This document shows, piece by piece, positions 11,163 to 23,526 of a stretch of 64,000 nucleotides of DNA. Where the stretch lies: contig JAECUM010003292.1 of NCBI GenBank assembly GCA_016617855.1, positions 122,447 to 186,446 on the forward strand, written 5' to 3'. Origin of the DNA: Megalonaias nervosa. Its lineage: Eukaryota > Mollusca > Bivalvia > Unionida > Unionidae. Made by a program: the position numbers and the translations under genes. Positions within the stretch are counted from its first letter, which is position 1. Each line of letters begins with the position of its first letter. Under the pieces are notes generated by a model. That model was not told the origin of the DNA, did not search any database, and saw only the letters and a list, made by a program, of their open reading frames with translations.

Positions 11163-11295
11163 AAATGTCATTTTCTTATACACCTTTCTGTAGACTCATA
11201 AGAGTTCTTCTTATGTAATTTTATTTTACCTCATGTATAATTTACATCTGGTAAAAAAGAAAGCTTTATTACATAAATCTTTCTTTTTTCTTTAT

Positions 11296-11304
11296 GGGGG
11301 AAAG
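11296..11304 (+). promoter_or_regulatory. Polypurine tract
   Basis: GGGGGAAAG lies directly before the 3' LTR, the expected site for plus-strand priming. The minus copy has the complement CTTTCCCCC at 21702-21710 in the equivalent place. Confidence 0.8.
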
Positions 11305-12254
11305 TGTTATGACCCTGTAGTTAACTTACATATGTGTTAAAATTTAAATTCTTCTAATTCTTTGTTTCATTTTTATTTTATTTTTATATCACTAAAAGTT
11401 ATTATTATGGTGATGATTATGTTAGCAAGGTCTAATAGTATGTTAGAAACATCGTATTTATTTAAAACGTAAATGTGACTCGTGTAAGCACGATTTTTGC
11501 ATGACGGTTTTTCGTATCAAGTAAACAGTGAGAAAGAGCCATGTAAATGATTGGCTGGGACCACGTTATTACTTGTTTACGCTTTTGTAATGTCCAGATG
11601 GATTGCGAAATCACACGGGTCCTTCATGCTTGTGTACATGTAATGACACATTAGCTTGTTTTAAATGCTCAGTTACCTGTAAGAAATGTTTAGTCGTAGT
11701 CATAGTCGTAGTCAGTCGTAGTTCAGAGTCACATCATAACATCTTACAGAGTTTATAATACCTTAAGAAAGGTATTTCTGTGCTGGAAAGAGTTGCGCAT
11801 TCGTACGAGGAACAACATGTGTGTTGTTAGTGGTGGTAGCTGTATTTCATCTGCTTTCTAAATAATTATTTTCCCTGGAGAACAACACTACTGGCTTTGG
11901 ACAAAGACATTTGATGAAATTACTTCTAAATCAGAACAGAACAATACAAATTGTGCTTTACAGTGAAAATTCTGGACATTCTGTGTTAGCCTTCGTCTGA
12001 CGTCATCATCCGTCATCTTGGAACGGAACTGAGATTCAGACTGTATCAATTTAGAACTGTTTATTCACAGGACTTGTGTGTTTTCACAAATTTAGAATAT
12101 ATTTTTGAATCTTCTTCGTAAATCGTAAGTCTTGTTTCGCCTATTTACCTTTTCACCGTGTTTTCTAGGGAAATAAATTATTTTTGTTAAAATTTACAAA
12201 GCTTGTTGTCTTCACTCTTTCTTTGTGTTACTTTGAACGAGCCGATACGTAACA
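11305..12254 (+). repeat. 3' LTR of the Gypsy element (950 bp)
   Basis: It starts TGTTATGACC and ends CGATACGTAACA. The CRE palindrome is kept at 11998-12005; the YY1-like site has one change (CCGTCATCTTGG). It is followed by the TATT target duplication and the continuing ATT microsatellite. Confidence 0.92.

Positions 12255-12289
<35 letters not shown>
12255..12289 (+). repeat. (ATT)n microsatellite, displaced CR1 tail
   Basis: About 11 ATT units lie immediately beyond the 3' LTR. They are the other half of the CR1 3' microsatellite at 5679-5688, split by the Gypsy insertion. Confidence 0.8.
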
Positions 12290-12290
<1 letters not shown>

Positions 12291-12622
12291 ACCTGGCTGA
12301 TACTGGATCAAACCCCAAGGCTGGCCTCATCTAAAAATACTTTAATACCGATTTTGTCAGATGTGTTTGCTGGGATGGTTATATAATGATCTTGCAGGGA
12401 ATATTGATTGACAAGCAGTGAAGTAAACTGAGTAATTGCTGCAGTAGGGTATGTTATGAAATCCTAGAGAATTGCATCTGTGGCTGAAATAGTCTGTACT
12501 GCATTCAAACACAACCTGTGGGACTTTGGGCAGATTCAATTCTAAATTATCTGCCTTAGATTGTTCCCTTAATTGCCTCAACTAATTACATTATTTAGAA
12601 AATCTTAAAGTTCAGTTAACGT
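12290..12622. other. Unassigned single-copy stretch
   Basis: No domain, repeat or splice-bounded exon was recognised. The minus ORF at 12357-12581 shows no recognisable motif. Confidence 0.4.
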
Positions 12623-13014
12623 TACTAGACTGTACAACGAATGATGGTACTAGACTGTGGAGTGAATGATGGTACTAGACTGTACAGTGAATGATGGTAC
12701 TACAGTGAATGATGGTACTAGACTGTACAGTGAATGATTTTACTAAACTGTACAATGAATGATGGTACTAGACTACAATGAATGATGCAACTAGACTGTT
12801 AAATGAATGATGGTATTAGACTGTTAAATGAATGATGGTACTAGACTGTACAGTGAATGACTGTACTAGACCGTACAGTGAATGATGGTACTAGACTGTA
12901 CATTGAATGATGGTCCTAGACTGTACAGTGAATGATGGTACTAGACTGTACAATGAATGATGGTAATAGACTGCAAAATAAATGATGGTAATAGACTGCA
13001 AAATGAATGATGAT
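12623..13014. repeat. 25-bp minisatellite, about 15 copies
   Basis: The unit is ACTAGACTGTACAATGAATG plus ATGGT, with single-base variants and a few truncated copies. It decays at the right end, where units read AATAGACTGCAAAATGAATG. Confidence 0.9.
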
Positions 13015-13501
13015 AAAATAGAGGTGATATAAAGGTTTAGTTTGGAAATTTCTTAATGGGGATATGGAACTGGGTCACTTCTTGTTTGCAACTAGATGAC
13101 ATGCTGGCACTGATATTCCTGGACTGGATCTCAGTTTTATAAGGCTTTAATTATGAGCAATAAACTATTGATTGGTGGAGGAAATGCTTTCCCTTCCATC
13201 ATTCTCTTCCCCCAGTTACATTAGTTGTGTCTCCTGTATGGTTCATATATTTGTGATTTCTTTGTTCAGAACTGTTTTACTGTTTTTCTAATTTAATTTG
13301 GGTTCTTGTCATTTAATAATCAACACCCACAAGTATCTATTGATGTCTAGAGAATGGCACAAACTTGAAAATCAAAGAAGATGATGCACTGTTAACTGTC
13401 TGTGGTATGTACCATAGTTATTTTAATAGACATCCCATTGATGGTGCAATTTCCAAAGGGGGGGGGGGGAGGGCATTGAATACCATACATCACTGTTTGA
13501 C
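13015..13501. other. Unassigned; poly-G run at about 13459-13470
   Basis: Non-coding in appearance. The only notable feature is a G-run interrupted by one A. Confidence 0.4.
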
Positions 13502-13660
13502 TGTTATGACTCTATGGTCACAAACTTAAGTAACAGAAAAGAAGCAAAACCAATAAGTTTTGTTAAACTTAACAAACAATTTAATTATTAAAGTAATAAA
13601 TGAAAAATGTGGGAGTAACTTAAAGTACAATGAATAGAAATTCAAATTAGTCCTTATAGA
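13502..13660 (-). repeat. Gypsy-type LTR fragment
   Basis: It begins TGTTATGACTCTATGGTC and continues AAGTAACAGAAAAGAAGC and AATAAGTTTTGTTAAA. This matches the terminal part of the minus-oriented LTR at 20791 in layout (AAGTAACA, AAGAAAAGAGCG, AACAAACTTTG). Similar fragments lie at 18119, 19754, 49761 and 51571. Its far end could not be placed. Confidence 0.55.
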
Positions 13661-15994
13661 AGTCTATGACAGTCCTAAGCAAATGAAAAGTCCATTATAA
13701 TTTCATTACCAGAAATGCACTGGTCCTCCAGAAATGACATTGTCATTTTTGGTGTTGTCCAGAATTCGTTAGAATAATTTGTAACAGTTCCAGAATAATA
13801 TTATTGTCCAAATAATGAACACTTTCTATCACCACTAAACAGTCCAAACAGATGTTTTTCCTCTCTAAAAGTATCTTAGTACAACATAAAATACACCTGC
13901 AGACTTAACAGCAGTAACACAAAATGTGTGCATGACTCCAGAAATCAGAATGAAACTGAATGCTTAACCTTCTCCTGATATACACTGTATATTGCAACCG
14001 TATTTTGCAATAGACCCCATTTGACAACATACATTATTGATTTATGACAAAACTAAGTACAGTGTGAACATGGTAGTTGGGAGCCATAGAACCCGACCGT
14101 GTTATAGACTGAACCGTGTTATAATCAACCAGGTCAGTTAGTTGAAGAAAATGATGCATGTATCTCAAAAAATTTGCTGGGGGTGGGGTGGGGTGGAGTA
14201 GGTAATAAATGAGGATGCAAAAATACGTGCTTCATTAGCACAGTTACCATGTTAATTCGATACATATTGAGAAATACACCTGTAGTGTAAACAGAGAAGG
14301 TATGTATAATATTTTACTTTATTCAGAGAACCATGCATTGGTACATATACTTGTATACTGTTTATATATACATGTGTAATGTATAGCATAAATAGAGTAT
14401 CAACACTGTGTACTCACCCGCAAATCTCGTCACATACATTGAATCCACAATACAAGTAATTTTGTCGAAAATACACACACACACACATTTAAAGTATTAA
14501 TTTTCTCACAGGTCATATAGGTCTGAATTCAGTGGAAAAAAAAAAAAAAAGCACAATCACGTAATGAATGATAAGCACATTTACTTTTCAGTACGTCCCA
14601 AGTCAGTAAAAGTTAGTTTGCATTTTAAGCCGCTGTTGGTAGTGTTTGTAAGCAGAAACTTTATTGCTGCAAAAAGGACACTTTCATGGCACATTGGAAA
14701 ATGGAAAATGAAACAATCCATCAGATTCCATTTCTTTTATTTAAGTTTGGAACTGTCTTCCTTTGAAGAAAGGTTCTTTGTTTTTATTGAAGATTGAAGT
14801 CGGCTTTCTTTCATGAAGAGTGCATGCGTTATTGAAGTCACCGCTAAAGGACAGCTTTGGAGAACCAAACAGATGTCCATTTCTTATTGTGACGGCAACA
14901 TCAAATAATTGTATTATGTGATTGTGACTAATAATTTTTCCATTTGCTCAGTATGTTTTCATAACAATTGGTGCTTCAAAGGTAATCTGTTTTCTTTGAA
15001 ATTTCAACAAACTATTTTATCTGGGTGCATTAAAAAAAAAGGAATTGGCAGTCGTTTGGTCAATTGTAGTTACTGTAACTCCCTGCGTATTGAACAGACC
15101 AGCAAATAAGCTTTTTTACATTTGTAGTAGTGACGCTGCCTTGCACGCATGCGTCAGAAATTTCAAAATGGGTCAACGGATGATAGAGACACGGGTGTTC
15201 TGGTATTGATGACAGGGTTTACTACATTAAATGTGAGTGTTCTGAAGGATTTAGTTCTGAATGAAAAGAAGAGGAATTTTACTTACCATCCACATAAAAA
15301 TGTCAGTGTAAATATATTAATTACTAATGAGCAGCCAAAAATCCGACGAAAGATAGATTATGAGATAATGCCTTGTCCAGTTGATCTCTGCTACCAGAAA
15401 TGTCAACAAAAAAAAAGCGGATATCTCACAACATACAGTACTCGTGCTTGATGTCAACATAAGTGGATTATGATATAACAATGCTCTGTTAAAATGGTTT
15501 GTCAATATGGACAAAGAATTTGTTTATGTAACAATAGATAGATTTTAGTGCATTGTGGCTTCGTTTCACTGGGCCTCTGAATTTCTCCACTCCAAACCAA
15601 TGGTTGTATATACAAGTTTAAACAGGCAACAATGTTGCCAATAAAAAAATCACCAGATGGTTTATTTTGCTGCCAATAAGGAAAAAAAATTCACAATTTG
15701 CGACATTAGCAAAGCCCTGTGCGATCCCTGAATAAACTTTTTACACTTTATTTTTCGTGTACAAGAAAAATACATATAAAATTTCTGGAGCTATGCCACG
15801 ATTGTCTTGTATTATTTATAAGTGATCTCTTCCCCAAAATGATAATAAACTTTTTATGTTTTTTTGGGTACTTGTAAGAAAGAATTTTGTTTTTGTGTAT
15901 GAGAAAAATACATGTATATGAAATTTCGGGAGCCATACCATGACTGTGTTATATCCAAATTCATGTTATAATGGAGTGTACTATAGTGGGGCCA
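13661..15994. other. Unassigned, low-level repeats only
   Basis: Contains an AC microsatellite (about 14473-14487) and an A-run (14536-14550). GAGCCATA...GTGTTATA motifs recur near 14080-14125 and 15928-15985, which may be remains of a short DNA transposon. Short ORFs (14564-14797, 14909-15109, 15149-15451) have no recognisable domains, and I do not call them genes. Confidence 0.35.
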
Positions 15995-16310
15995 TAGTGT
16001 ATATTCAGACTCTATGAAGACTTCTTGACCACTGTAAAAAAGCGCAAACTTAAGTGGTATGGTCATGTCTGAAGATGATCTGGACTGGCAAAAACAATCT
16101 TGCAGGGCTCTTTGTGAGGGTGCAGAAGAAGAGACAGACAGAAAAAGAGGTGGGAAGGCAACATTAAGGAGTGGACAGGCATGGGATTTGGAGATTCCCA
16201 AAGGGCAGTTGAGAATAGGAAAAGATGGAGAGAAATGGTTGTAAAGTCAACTGTGGTGCCCCAACAACCTCTTGGGTTAAGGGATTGATGATGATGATGA
16301 TGATGATAAT
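15995..16310 (+). mobile_element. LINE 3' fragment (endonuclease-RT type C-terminus)
   Basis: Plus-strand translation with stops reads KRKLKWYGHV, then KEWTGMGFGDSQRAVENRK and VVPQQPLGLRD before a TGA. It ends in a GAT microsatellite (about 16287-16305). This is the characteristic C-terminal end of a common invertebrate LINE RT protein, followed by its short microsatellite tail. The fragment is 5' truncated and carries a stop just after WYGHV. It is a different family from the CR1 copies here. Confidence 0.65.
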
Positions 16311-18011
16311 GATAAAGTATACTCACATGACCTCCTGCAACCAATGGGAATCAGCACATACGTAAACATCTATTTACAGATCCTACGTAATTTGTGCTTT
16401 TAACAGAGCCAAATTATGCAAACAATTTATAACAAAAAATATTCTCTACAGCTTAAAATCATATATTTGAAGGTACAGAAAATATAGATATACATAACAA
16501 CTGTAAATGTTCATAGATTGAGTTGGTTTGATTTTTCTAACAGTCCTTAGTTTACTCATGTAATGTTTTAATTAATTGCACATATGATAATGGATATATA
16601 CAGATTTATAAGCCTTAGTAAGGTAGGATATTTTTTTTGAAGAAACAAAGAGGGGGGCATTTATTAGAAGGGGGATTTCTATTTGAATAATTATGGTAAT
16701 TACAAATGAAATACATTACTGTGCTGTTTCTTCAAGTACAGTTTCCCACCATAATGTGTTGGTAGTACATCCAATACTTCTCATATCCGGCATGCCTAAG
16801 CTAAGAAAGGTGCTGTGTCTTTTATGTCTCATCAGCACTCTTTTCCTCTAGGTGTTGCAGTTAATAAATTTTTCTGTCTTTGACTTACTCTATATTCACT
16901 GTAAATGAAAATTTACACTTCATTTGTCTGACTTCATCATACAATAAATTTATTTTAGCCTTCTTAATTGTCTTCAGTTTGGCTGACTATCTGACCATAT
17001 TTGAATGAGCTGTCAAGTGATGGATCATTTATTACATGTTATATTGTCAGTTTTGTTACTGAGTTTGGCAATTTTCCTTATTCCTTTCACAGTAAGTTCA
17101 ACATGATGCTTGACTGATTTCACCTGTGTGCGCCATTATTCTGCTGTCTATGTTTTCAGCTGTTGACAAATTGGGCAGAATTAAATTCAATCGGTACAAG
17201 AATTTTCAAGTTGAGTGAACATAACCTCTCCACCTGTATGATTGCATGGGGTGTAAGTCAGGCCATACGTGTGGCATATGCTGATGCAGCTTTGTGGATG
17301 TCAGAGTGGCTGTGACTACTGAGCATCTTGCCTGGACAAATGCTATGAAGCTCACTCTTAATGATGCAGATGCAGTTAGTATTGCCACCACTGCTGCCAC
17401 CATCAATAAGTTCGATTTGATCAAATCCCTAATGTGCAGTGCTTGCCTGTTCCAACAAAATTTGACAATCCTGGCCATGATGAGCTTCCTTCACATCACC
17501 CAACCCTGCTGTTACTCACACCACCGCAAATAGAACAGGCCTTCATGCTACTATGTATTTGGTCAGTGCCATCATAGTATGGTGACCCATATCAACCATA
17601 TTCCATCAGCACAGACATATCCTGGTTCCAGCTGTGGAGTTGTTTTCAGAGATAATCAATATCAGACTTTCAAATCAGCCACCAACTGAGTACAGTGATC
17701 TATTTTCCTGGTATAACCCAGTTCCAGCTTCATGATGCAGGTAGCTCCTGGCCAGTGCTGATATGGTATAGCAGACCACCTAAACCATTCTTGGACATTC
17801 CAACACCTTGGTACCTTGGTACTAGCTATGGTGATCTTTCTTTTGATAGCCAGTACTGAACTTGGACACTATGAGTCAGGCATCCAAGATGTCTCCAGAT
17901 CTGACACAGCTTCTGCCTGTGCCATCTACTGCTAGGGCTGGTGTGGTGATCTATTTTCCCAGCATATGCAGTCCACAGTGCCACAACCTGAGGATTCCGT
18001 CATGACACAAT
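16311..18011. other. Unassigned
   Basis: No exon, domain or transposon end was identified. Overlapping ORFs near 17206-17533 have no recognised motif. From about 17.5 kb base composition becomes more GC-rich and pyrimidine-rich, resembling 18.5-19.7 kb, with a recurring GATAGCCAGT phrase, but I cannot name a family. Confidence 0.3.
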
Positions 18012-18131
18012 TACTACTTGACCTGTACCAACATGGTACTGTCATGGCACATACTACTTGACCTGTACCAACATGGTACTGTCGTGACACATACTACTTG
18101 ACCTGTACCAACATGATACTGTCATGACTCT
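18012..18131. repeat. 40-bp tandem repeat, 3 copies
   Basis: The unit starts TACTACTTGACCTGTACCAA and recurs at 18012, 18052 and 18092, with one or two changes per copy. Confidence 0.85.
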
Positions 18132-18500
18132 TTGCTCTTAAACTAAGTAATAGAAAGAAGCAAAATCAACAATTTGTGTAAGGCTTAACCAGTTACTATG
18201 ATTTTGTGTCGCAGTATGGCTAACGTATGTCTCAACACAACCCACCTAACTTAATCATCTAATAAAACAATTACTCCAGACTGTACATAGTTTCATGATA
18301 TTGAATTAATATATCCCACAATTCTACTATGACTCTGTGTCACATTATGGCTATGTTATTTGTCTCAGAGCACAACCCAGTTAACTTATGTCACAATACA
18401 ACCATTCTGACTTAATCATCTAATCAAAATGTACTGCAAACTGTAAACAGGTTCATTATATAGGATGAATTTAGAACTTGTAAATAACCGATCTATAAGC
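18119..18500 (-). repeat. Degraded Gypsy-type LTR fragments
   Basis: GTCATGACTCTTTGCTC then AAACTAAGTAATAGAAAG matches the LTR-end pattern at 13502. Two related blocks follow (about 18195-18265 and 18325-18430), sharing TATGGCTA, CACAACCCA and CTTAATCATCTAAT phrases, i.e. an internal duplication. Confidence 0.4.
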
Positions 18501-19753
18501 TCTATCTAAAATATAGACTCCACAGGGAGGACCAAAAGTTAAAACAAAATACATGTATAAACACAATACAGCTGTGCACCTGGACATTTCAGTACTGCTT
18601 CCTGTACTAACTTTTATCATCATTCTCTTGATAGCCAGTCCTGGACCATGTCTCCGCCTTAGTACAGCCTTGATCTGTGCTATCTACCTCTGGAGTAGCC
18701 GATATTGCAATCTATCTTCCTTATATATTAAATGCCATTCCCAAAACATAGACACACAGCCCAACCATCCCTGGATTGGATATTGGCCTTTCTCCCATAC
18801 TTTCCAGTACCAGACCCATGGAATCTTTGTAGTCTGTTGTCAGATAGGTCCATCTCTGGTCCTGATTCAACAGCAATATGGTGCCAGCTATGGTGACTCC
18901 CCATTCTTGGATCCCACCGTACATGCCTCAGACTTTTGGTGACATCCAAGTAATCACCTTGAGATCATAGTGTCTCAGAAATGGTAGACTCCCAGGTTTG
19001 TTCACTGTCCCCAGCAGCCTATTTTGCCAGTTTTGTTATCATTACCTTTGCAGGAGGTTTCCTTGCAACCCCACTGCTAACTCCTATGAGTTTGAGAACA
19101 CACCCTAACAAACATAATCTTCCTACCTCAATCAAATTTTGTCCAGAGAAGACCCAGCATTCAGTGAATCAATTAAAAAAGTCTTTTCCTTTTGTTTTGA
19201 TACTCAGTGGTGGCAAGCCTTCAAAATTTCACCACAGAATGGGAGACATTAGAGATCAAAAGAGAGCAATACATGAAATGCATCTTTTACTCTTGATTCG
19301 GCTTGGATTCCTTTGTGATGAAGGAAATCACGTCTCATTCTATCTCACCTCTTTATTCATCTAGTCATGGGGTTAAAAATCTACATGTTTCGAGTGTGCC
19401 TTCTTCTAAAATGCCTCATGTGGATGACATCTGTAGTGTCCCTCCTCAGATTGGAGAGTTGTATATTTTAACTCCGGAATCGCTTATCTTCTTTGGTTTT
19501 TTCAAAGCAGTCATGACACCACCTTGTTCTGTGCTGCTGGTTCACGAGACCTCAGATTATCCTCTTATCCCAGTAGTAGGGTAAACTTTGCCTACCAGGC
19601 CCAATAATCAAAGGTTGGACTATAAAAGGTCCCATTTCAACAAATGGAAGAACCTCATCTAGCTCATGGCAGGCATCTTGCTGAAAGATCAACTGCCAGA
19701 AATTATGATCTGCACAATGGCCAGCAATACTGGTCACAACAGTGCCCTCCTTC
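18501..19753. other. Unassigned, short ORFs without recognised domains
   Basis: ORFs at 18553-18942, 18981-19364 and 19303-19584 have no motif I recognise and overlap with ORFs on the opposite strand. They may be remains of an unidentified mobile element. Confidence 0.3.
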
Positions 19754-19930
19754 TGCTATTATGACTCCATGGTCTTAAAATAAGTACATGTAATAGAAAA
19801 GAGCAAAAACAACAAGTTTTGTAAAATTCAACAGATAATTTATTTCCCTTGAATACAAAGTGAAAATGTAAAAATAACTTATGGTATTGCAAATTAAATC
19901 CCAAATAATCCCAGAATTTTGAAAACAAGT
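19754..19930 (-). repeat. Gypsy-type LTR fragment
   Basis: TATTATGACTCCATGGTC, AATAGAAAAGAGCAAAAAC, then AATTTATTTCCCTTGAATAC. This is the same LTR-end pattern as 49761-49935, with which it shares most of its first 130 bases. Confidence 0.55.
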
Positions 19931-20786
19931 CCTAATGAATAAAGTTCTGAATAAACTTAGTGGTAAATAATTTCCAGCACTGAAGGTGTTGATGTGCATG
20001 TAGTCTCTAATGTAGCAATGGTTATGTCATTCTCATGATGGCCCTGGTTTTATTGCTCATAGAAAATCTTGAAAGTGCAATATTCTTTGGAATCTTCTTC
20101 CCAAGATATCCACAGAATCCCATTAAGGCACAGCAGTAGTACCTGAAATGGACTGAACTGATCAAAAGAGGGAGTTCCTGCTTGGCTTTACCATTTGAAT
20201 AAAGAAGAGATGATATTTCTGCTCAGGCACTGATGTTTTCTACCTTTTATGTTATCTATTCAGCCATTAAGGAAATAACTTAAGACCAGATGAAATTCTT
20301 ACAGATGAAATTCTTACATGTACAAGCAGATGAGGTTAGGATAATAGCGATGACCAGATGGATGGAAGTTGGAGATGATATTGTCTAACTCTTATCTCTG
20401 AGACCCTTCATCCGAAATAGGACAGATTTTGATGTGATGGAACCTGTGCTTGCTGCGTAACAGATCATTCCTAGGTCTCCAAACAGATTTGTACATATAT
20501 ACTTCTGATGGATTTACTGAACAAACCATTGTGTAAACTGAGACCACTCACTGACAATGTACTAACCGTAGTGTGTATCTTACACAGGACCAAAAGGTAC
20601 TGCACACATGTTAGGAGACTGGGGATATAACTCCCACCTGCTCTTCTTATTTGCCTAATGGATTCTGATCAGGAAATATATGTTGGACAAAGTTTTGGAA
20701 TAAAGTATGGTTGTTTGGTATTCTACAAACCTGATTGCTCCCAAGCTAAGTACTCTCCAGTTTAATTCCTTGTAGAAGGTGCTTTA
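19931..20786. other. Unassigned
   Basis: Nothing recognisable; the left part may be the remainder of the LTR fragment. Confidence 0.3.
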
Positions 20787-20790
20787 GTAG

Positions 20791-21701
20791 TGTTACGTAT
20801 CGGCTCGTTTAAAGTAACAAAAAGAAAAGAGCGAAGACAACAAACTTTGTAAGTTTTAACAAAAAGAATTTATTTCCTTAGAAAACACAGCGAAAAGGTG
20901 AAAATATGAAATAGGAGTTACGATTTGTGAAGAAAATCCAAACATTTGTCCTAGAATTGTGAAAACATACAAGTCCTATCAATAACAGTTCTAACTGAAT
21001 CTAGTCTGAATCTCATTTCCGTTCCAAGATGGTGGATGATGACGTCAGACGAAGTTTTTACACAAATGTCCAGAATTTTCACTTTGAATCACAATTTGTA
21101 CTGTTCTGTTCCAATTTAGAATCAATTTCACTAAATGTCTTTGTCCAAAGCCAGTTGTATATAGTTCTCCAGGGAAAATAATTATTATTTAAAAAGTATA
21201 TGAACTATAGCTGTCATCTATAACAATACACATCTCGCTCTACAGACGTACAAATGAACAACTCTTTCCAGCACCAGAAAAAGAATACCTTCTTCTCAAG
21301 GTATATGAATGACTCTACAAGGTATTAAAATATGACTCTGACTCCCTATTTCACAGATAACTGAGTATTTAAACTGAACGAAAATGTCAATTCATGCACA
21401 CGCATGAAGAATGCAGGGTGATTTCAAAATCTCACCATCGCATTACACGATATAATCATACATGCTTGTTAAATGACCTTGGCCACAATCAATCATTTAC
21501 CTAGCTTGTTTATCAAGCCAGCAATCTAAAAAAAAGTGCTTACAAAATCCTGAGAGTCATATTTACGTTCTAAATAAACATGACGTTTCTTTCAAAATAT
21601 CACACCCTGTGAACATAATCATCACAACAAAAATTATAATAATGAAATAAAAAAGAACTCAAATTTTAACTCACATGTAATTAAACTACATGGTCGTAAC
21701 A
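20791..21701 (-). repeat. 3' LTR of the minus Gypsy copy (911 bp)
   Basis: Aligns along its length with the LTRs of the plus copy but is more diverged. The CRE palindrome TGACGTCA is retained at 21040-21047 beside CCAAGATGGTGG. It is followed by the complementary polypurine tract CTTTCCCCC. Confidence 0.88.
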
Positions 21702-21837
21702 CTTTCCCCCATAAAGAAAAAAAGAAAGATTTATGTAATAAAGCTTTCTTTTTTACCAGATGTAAATTATACATGAGGTAAAAAAAATTACATAAAAAGA
21801 ACTCTTATAAATTATACAAAGGTGTATATGAAAATGA

Positions 21838-23392
21838 TATTTCAATACACAGAAAAAGTGCATCTGCAATTAAATTGTCTTTTCCTTTGATGTGCCTGTT
21901 GTCAAGATTGTACTCTTGCAGAAATAAACTCCCATCTCAGTAGTCTTTGATTTTCATTTTTCATCCTGTCGATGAAAGTAAGGGGGTTGTGATCACTAAA
22001 CACAACAACCGGAGAAGGAGCTGAGCTGATGTAAACTTCAGAATGCTGCAATGCTAGTATTAAAGCCAAGCATCCCTTCTTGATTGTTGAGTAGTTTCGT
22101 TGGTGTTTATTTAATTTCTTAGAGAAATAACACACTGGATGTTCTACACCATTTCTGTCATCTTGAATCAAAACTGCTCCAACCCCAACATCACTTGCAT
22201 CCACAGATAGTTTGAATGGTTGACTGAAATATGGAGCTGTTAAAACTTATGCACTTTAAAGTATTGCCTTTAGCCTATCAAAAGCCTCTTGACATTTCTC
22301 AGTTCAAAGAAACTTGTTTTTCTTTCTCAGTAAGTTTGTCAGAGGTTCAACAATATCAGAAAAATTAGAATAACATTTGCGGTAGTACCCAGCGATACCT
22401 AAAAATCGCATCAGCTGCTTTTTACTGACAGGCACAGGAAATTCAGAAATAGCCTTGACCTTAGCATCTATAGGTTTAACTTGACCATGTCCCACAATAT
22501 GTCCTAGAAAAGTAACACAAGCACGGCAGAACTCACTTTTAGATAAATTAATAGTCAAATTTGCATCAGTGAGTCTGTCGAAGAATTTCCGAATTGTGGC
22601 TAGATGTTCTTTCCAGGTGTTGTTGATGATGACATCATCAATATAAGCATCACAATCTTCTAGACCAGAGGTAATCATATTCATAAGGCGTTGAAAAGTA
22701 CTTGGAGAACCCTTCATCCCAAATGGCATTACTTTATACTGGTAGAGTCCATCTGGAGTCACAAATGCCAAAATTTCTTTTGCCCTTTTCTTTGGTGGAA
22801 TTTGCTAACATCCTTTCAGAAGGTCGAATTTAGTGATGTATTTGGCATTTCCAATTTTGTCGATACAGTCATCAATTCTTGGCAATGGAAATGAATTTGT
22901 TTTTGTCACACTGTTCACCTTCCTATAATCTGTACACATTCGGAAAGTTTTATCCGGTTTCGTAACAAGAATACACGGTGAACTCCAATCACTCTTACTG
23001 GGCTCTATAAAATCATTTTCCAGTAAATAGTGAATCTCCTTTTTCAAGTATTCCTGTTTGAGAGGGTTCATCCAGTATGGGTGTTGTTTCATGGGTTTTG
23101 AATCTACTATTTCAGTGTGGTGAAAAATTTTGTTTGTCCTTGTAGGCACGTCTGGAAACAAGTGCTCATATTCAGACAATAACTGTTTAAGTTCACTTTT
23201 TTCTTCTTGTTGTAAATGAGAAAGTTTCTGGTCTAGATTTTCCATAACTTCCGAATTCCGAAGATTTGTTGTTCCAAGATCAGTAGAATCCGACTGAATT
23301 CCTTCACTCAAATCCTCATTTTGTGGGACATGTACAACTAAATTAATTGGATAATTTACCTGGCTATCTCTTTCAAAATAATAGTACTCCAT
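21838..23392 (-). pseudogene. Gypsy RT-RNase H, minus copy (broken)
   Basis: RT N-terminal part at 22805-23392 (MEYYYF start, CTDYRKVN, KFDLLKGC), then an in-frame TAG at the codon that is TGA in the plus copy. The frame resumes at 22304-22771 with FVTPDGLYQYKVMPFGMKGS and the catalytic YIDDV; one Tyr codon after VII is absent. A break near 22210-22300 separates it from RNase H (21902-22204: MDASDVGVGAVL, FSDHNPLTFI). The region is very close to the plus copy in sequence. Confidence 0.85.
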
Positions 23393-23526
23393 TAATTTAC
23401 TTAGACCAGAGTACTATTATTATAATTTAACTCATTCATTTTCTTCTTTACTTTGTAAGGGCCATAAAATCTTCTTTGAAGAAAATTCTGAAGAATGAGC
23501 AAGAGAGAATGGACTCCATTACAAAA

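Larger units (their letters stand above)
5689..12254 (+). mobile_element. Ty3/Gypsy (Gmr1-like) LTR retrotransposon, young copy
   Basis: Two near-identical LTRs (5689-6650 and 11305-12254) begin TGTTA and end AACA. They are flanked by TATT on both sides (5685-5688 and 12255-12258), a 4-bp target duplication within an ATT microsatellite. Inside are a tRNA-Pro type primer site, Gag with a SCAN-like region and CCHC knuckle, protease, integrase fragment, RT and RNase H, then a polypurine tract. Integrase lies before RT, the order described for Gmr1-like Ty3/Gypsy elements. By eye the LTRs differ at about 16 positions plus one 12-bp indel, so insertion is fairly recent. RT has a stop codon and integrase is internally deleted. 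Confidence 0.9.

Noticed and set aside
17206..19584. Several 70-130 residue ORFs
   Set aside because: No motif recognised, competing ORFs on both strands, and no splice-bounded exon pattern.
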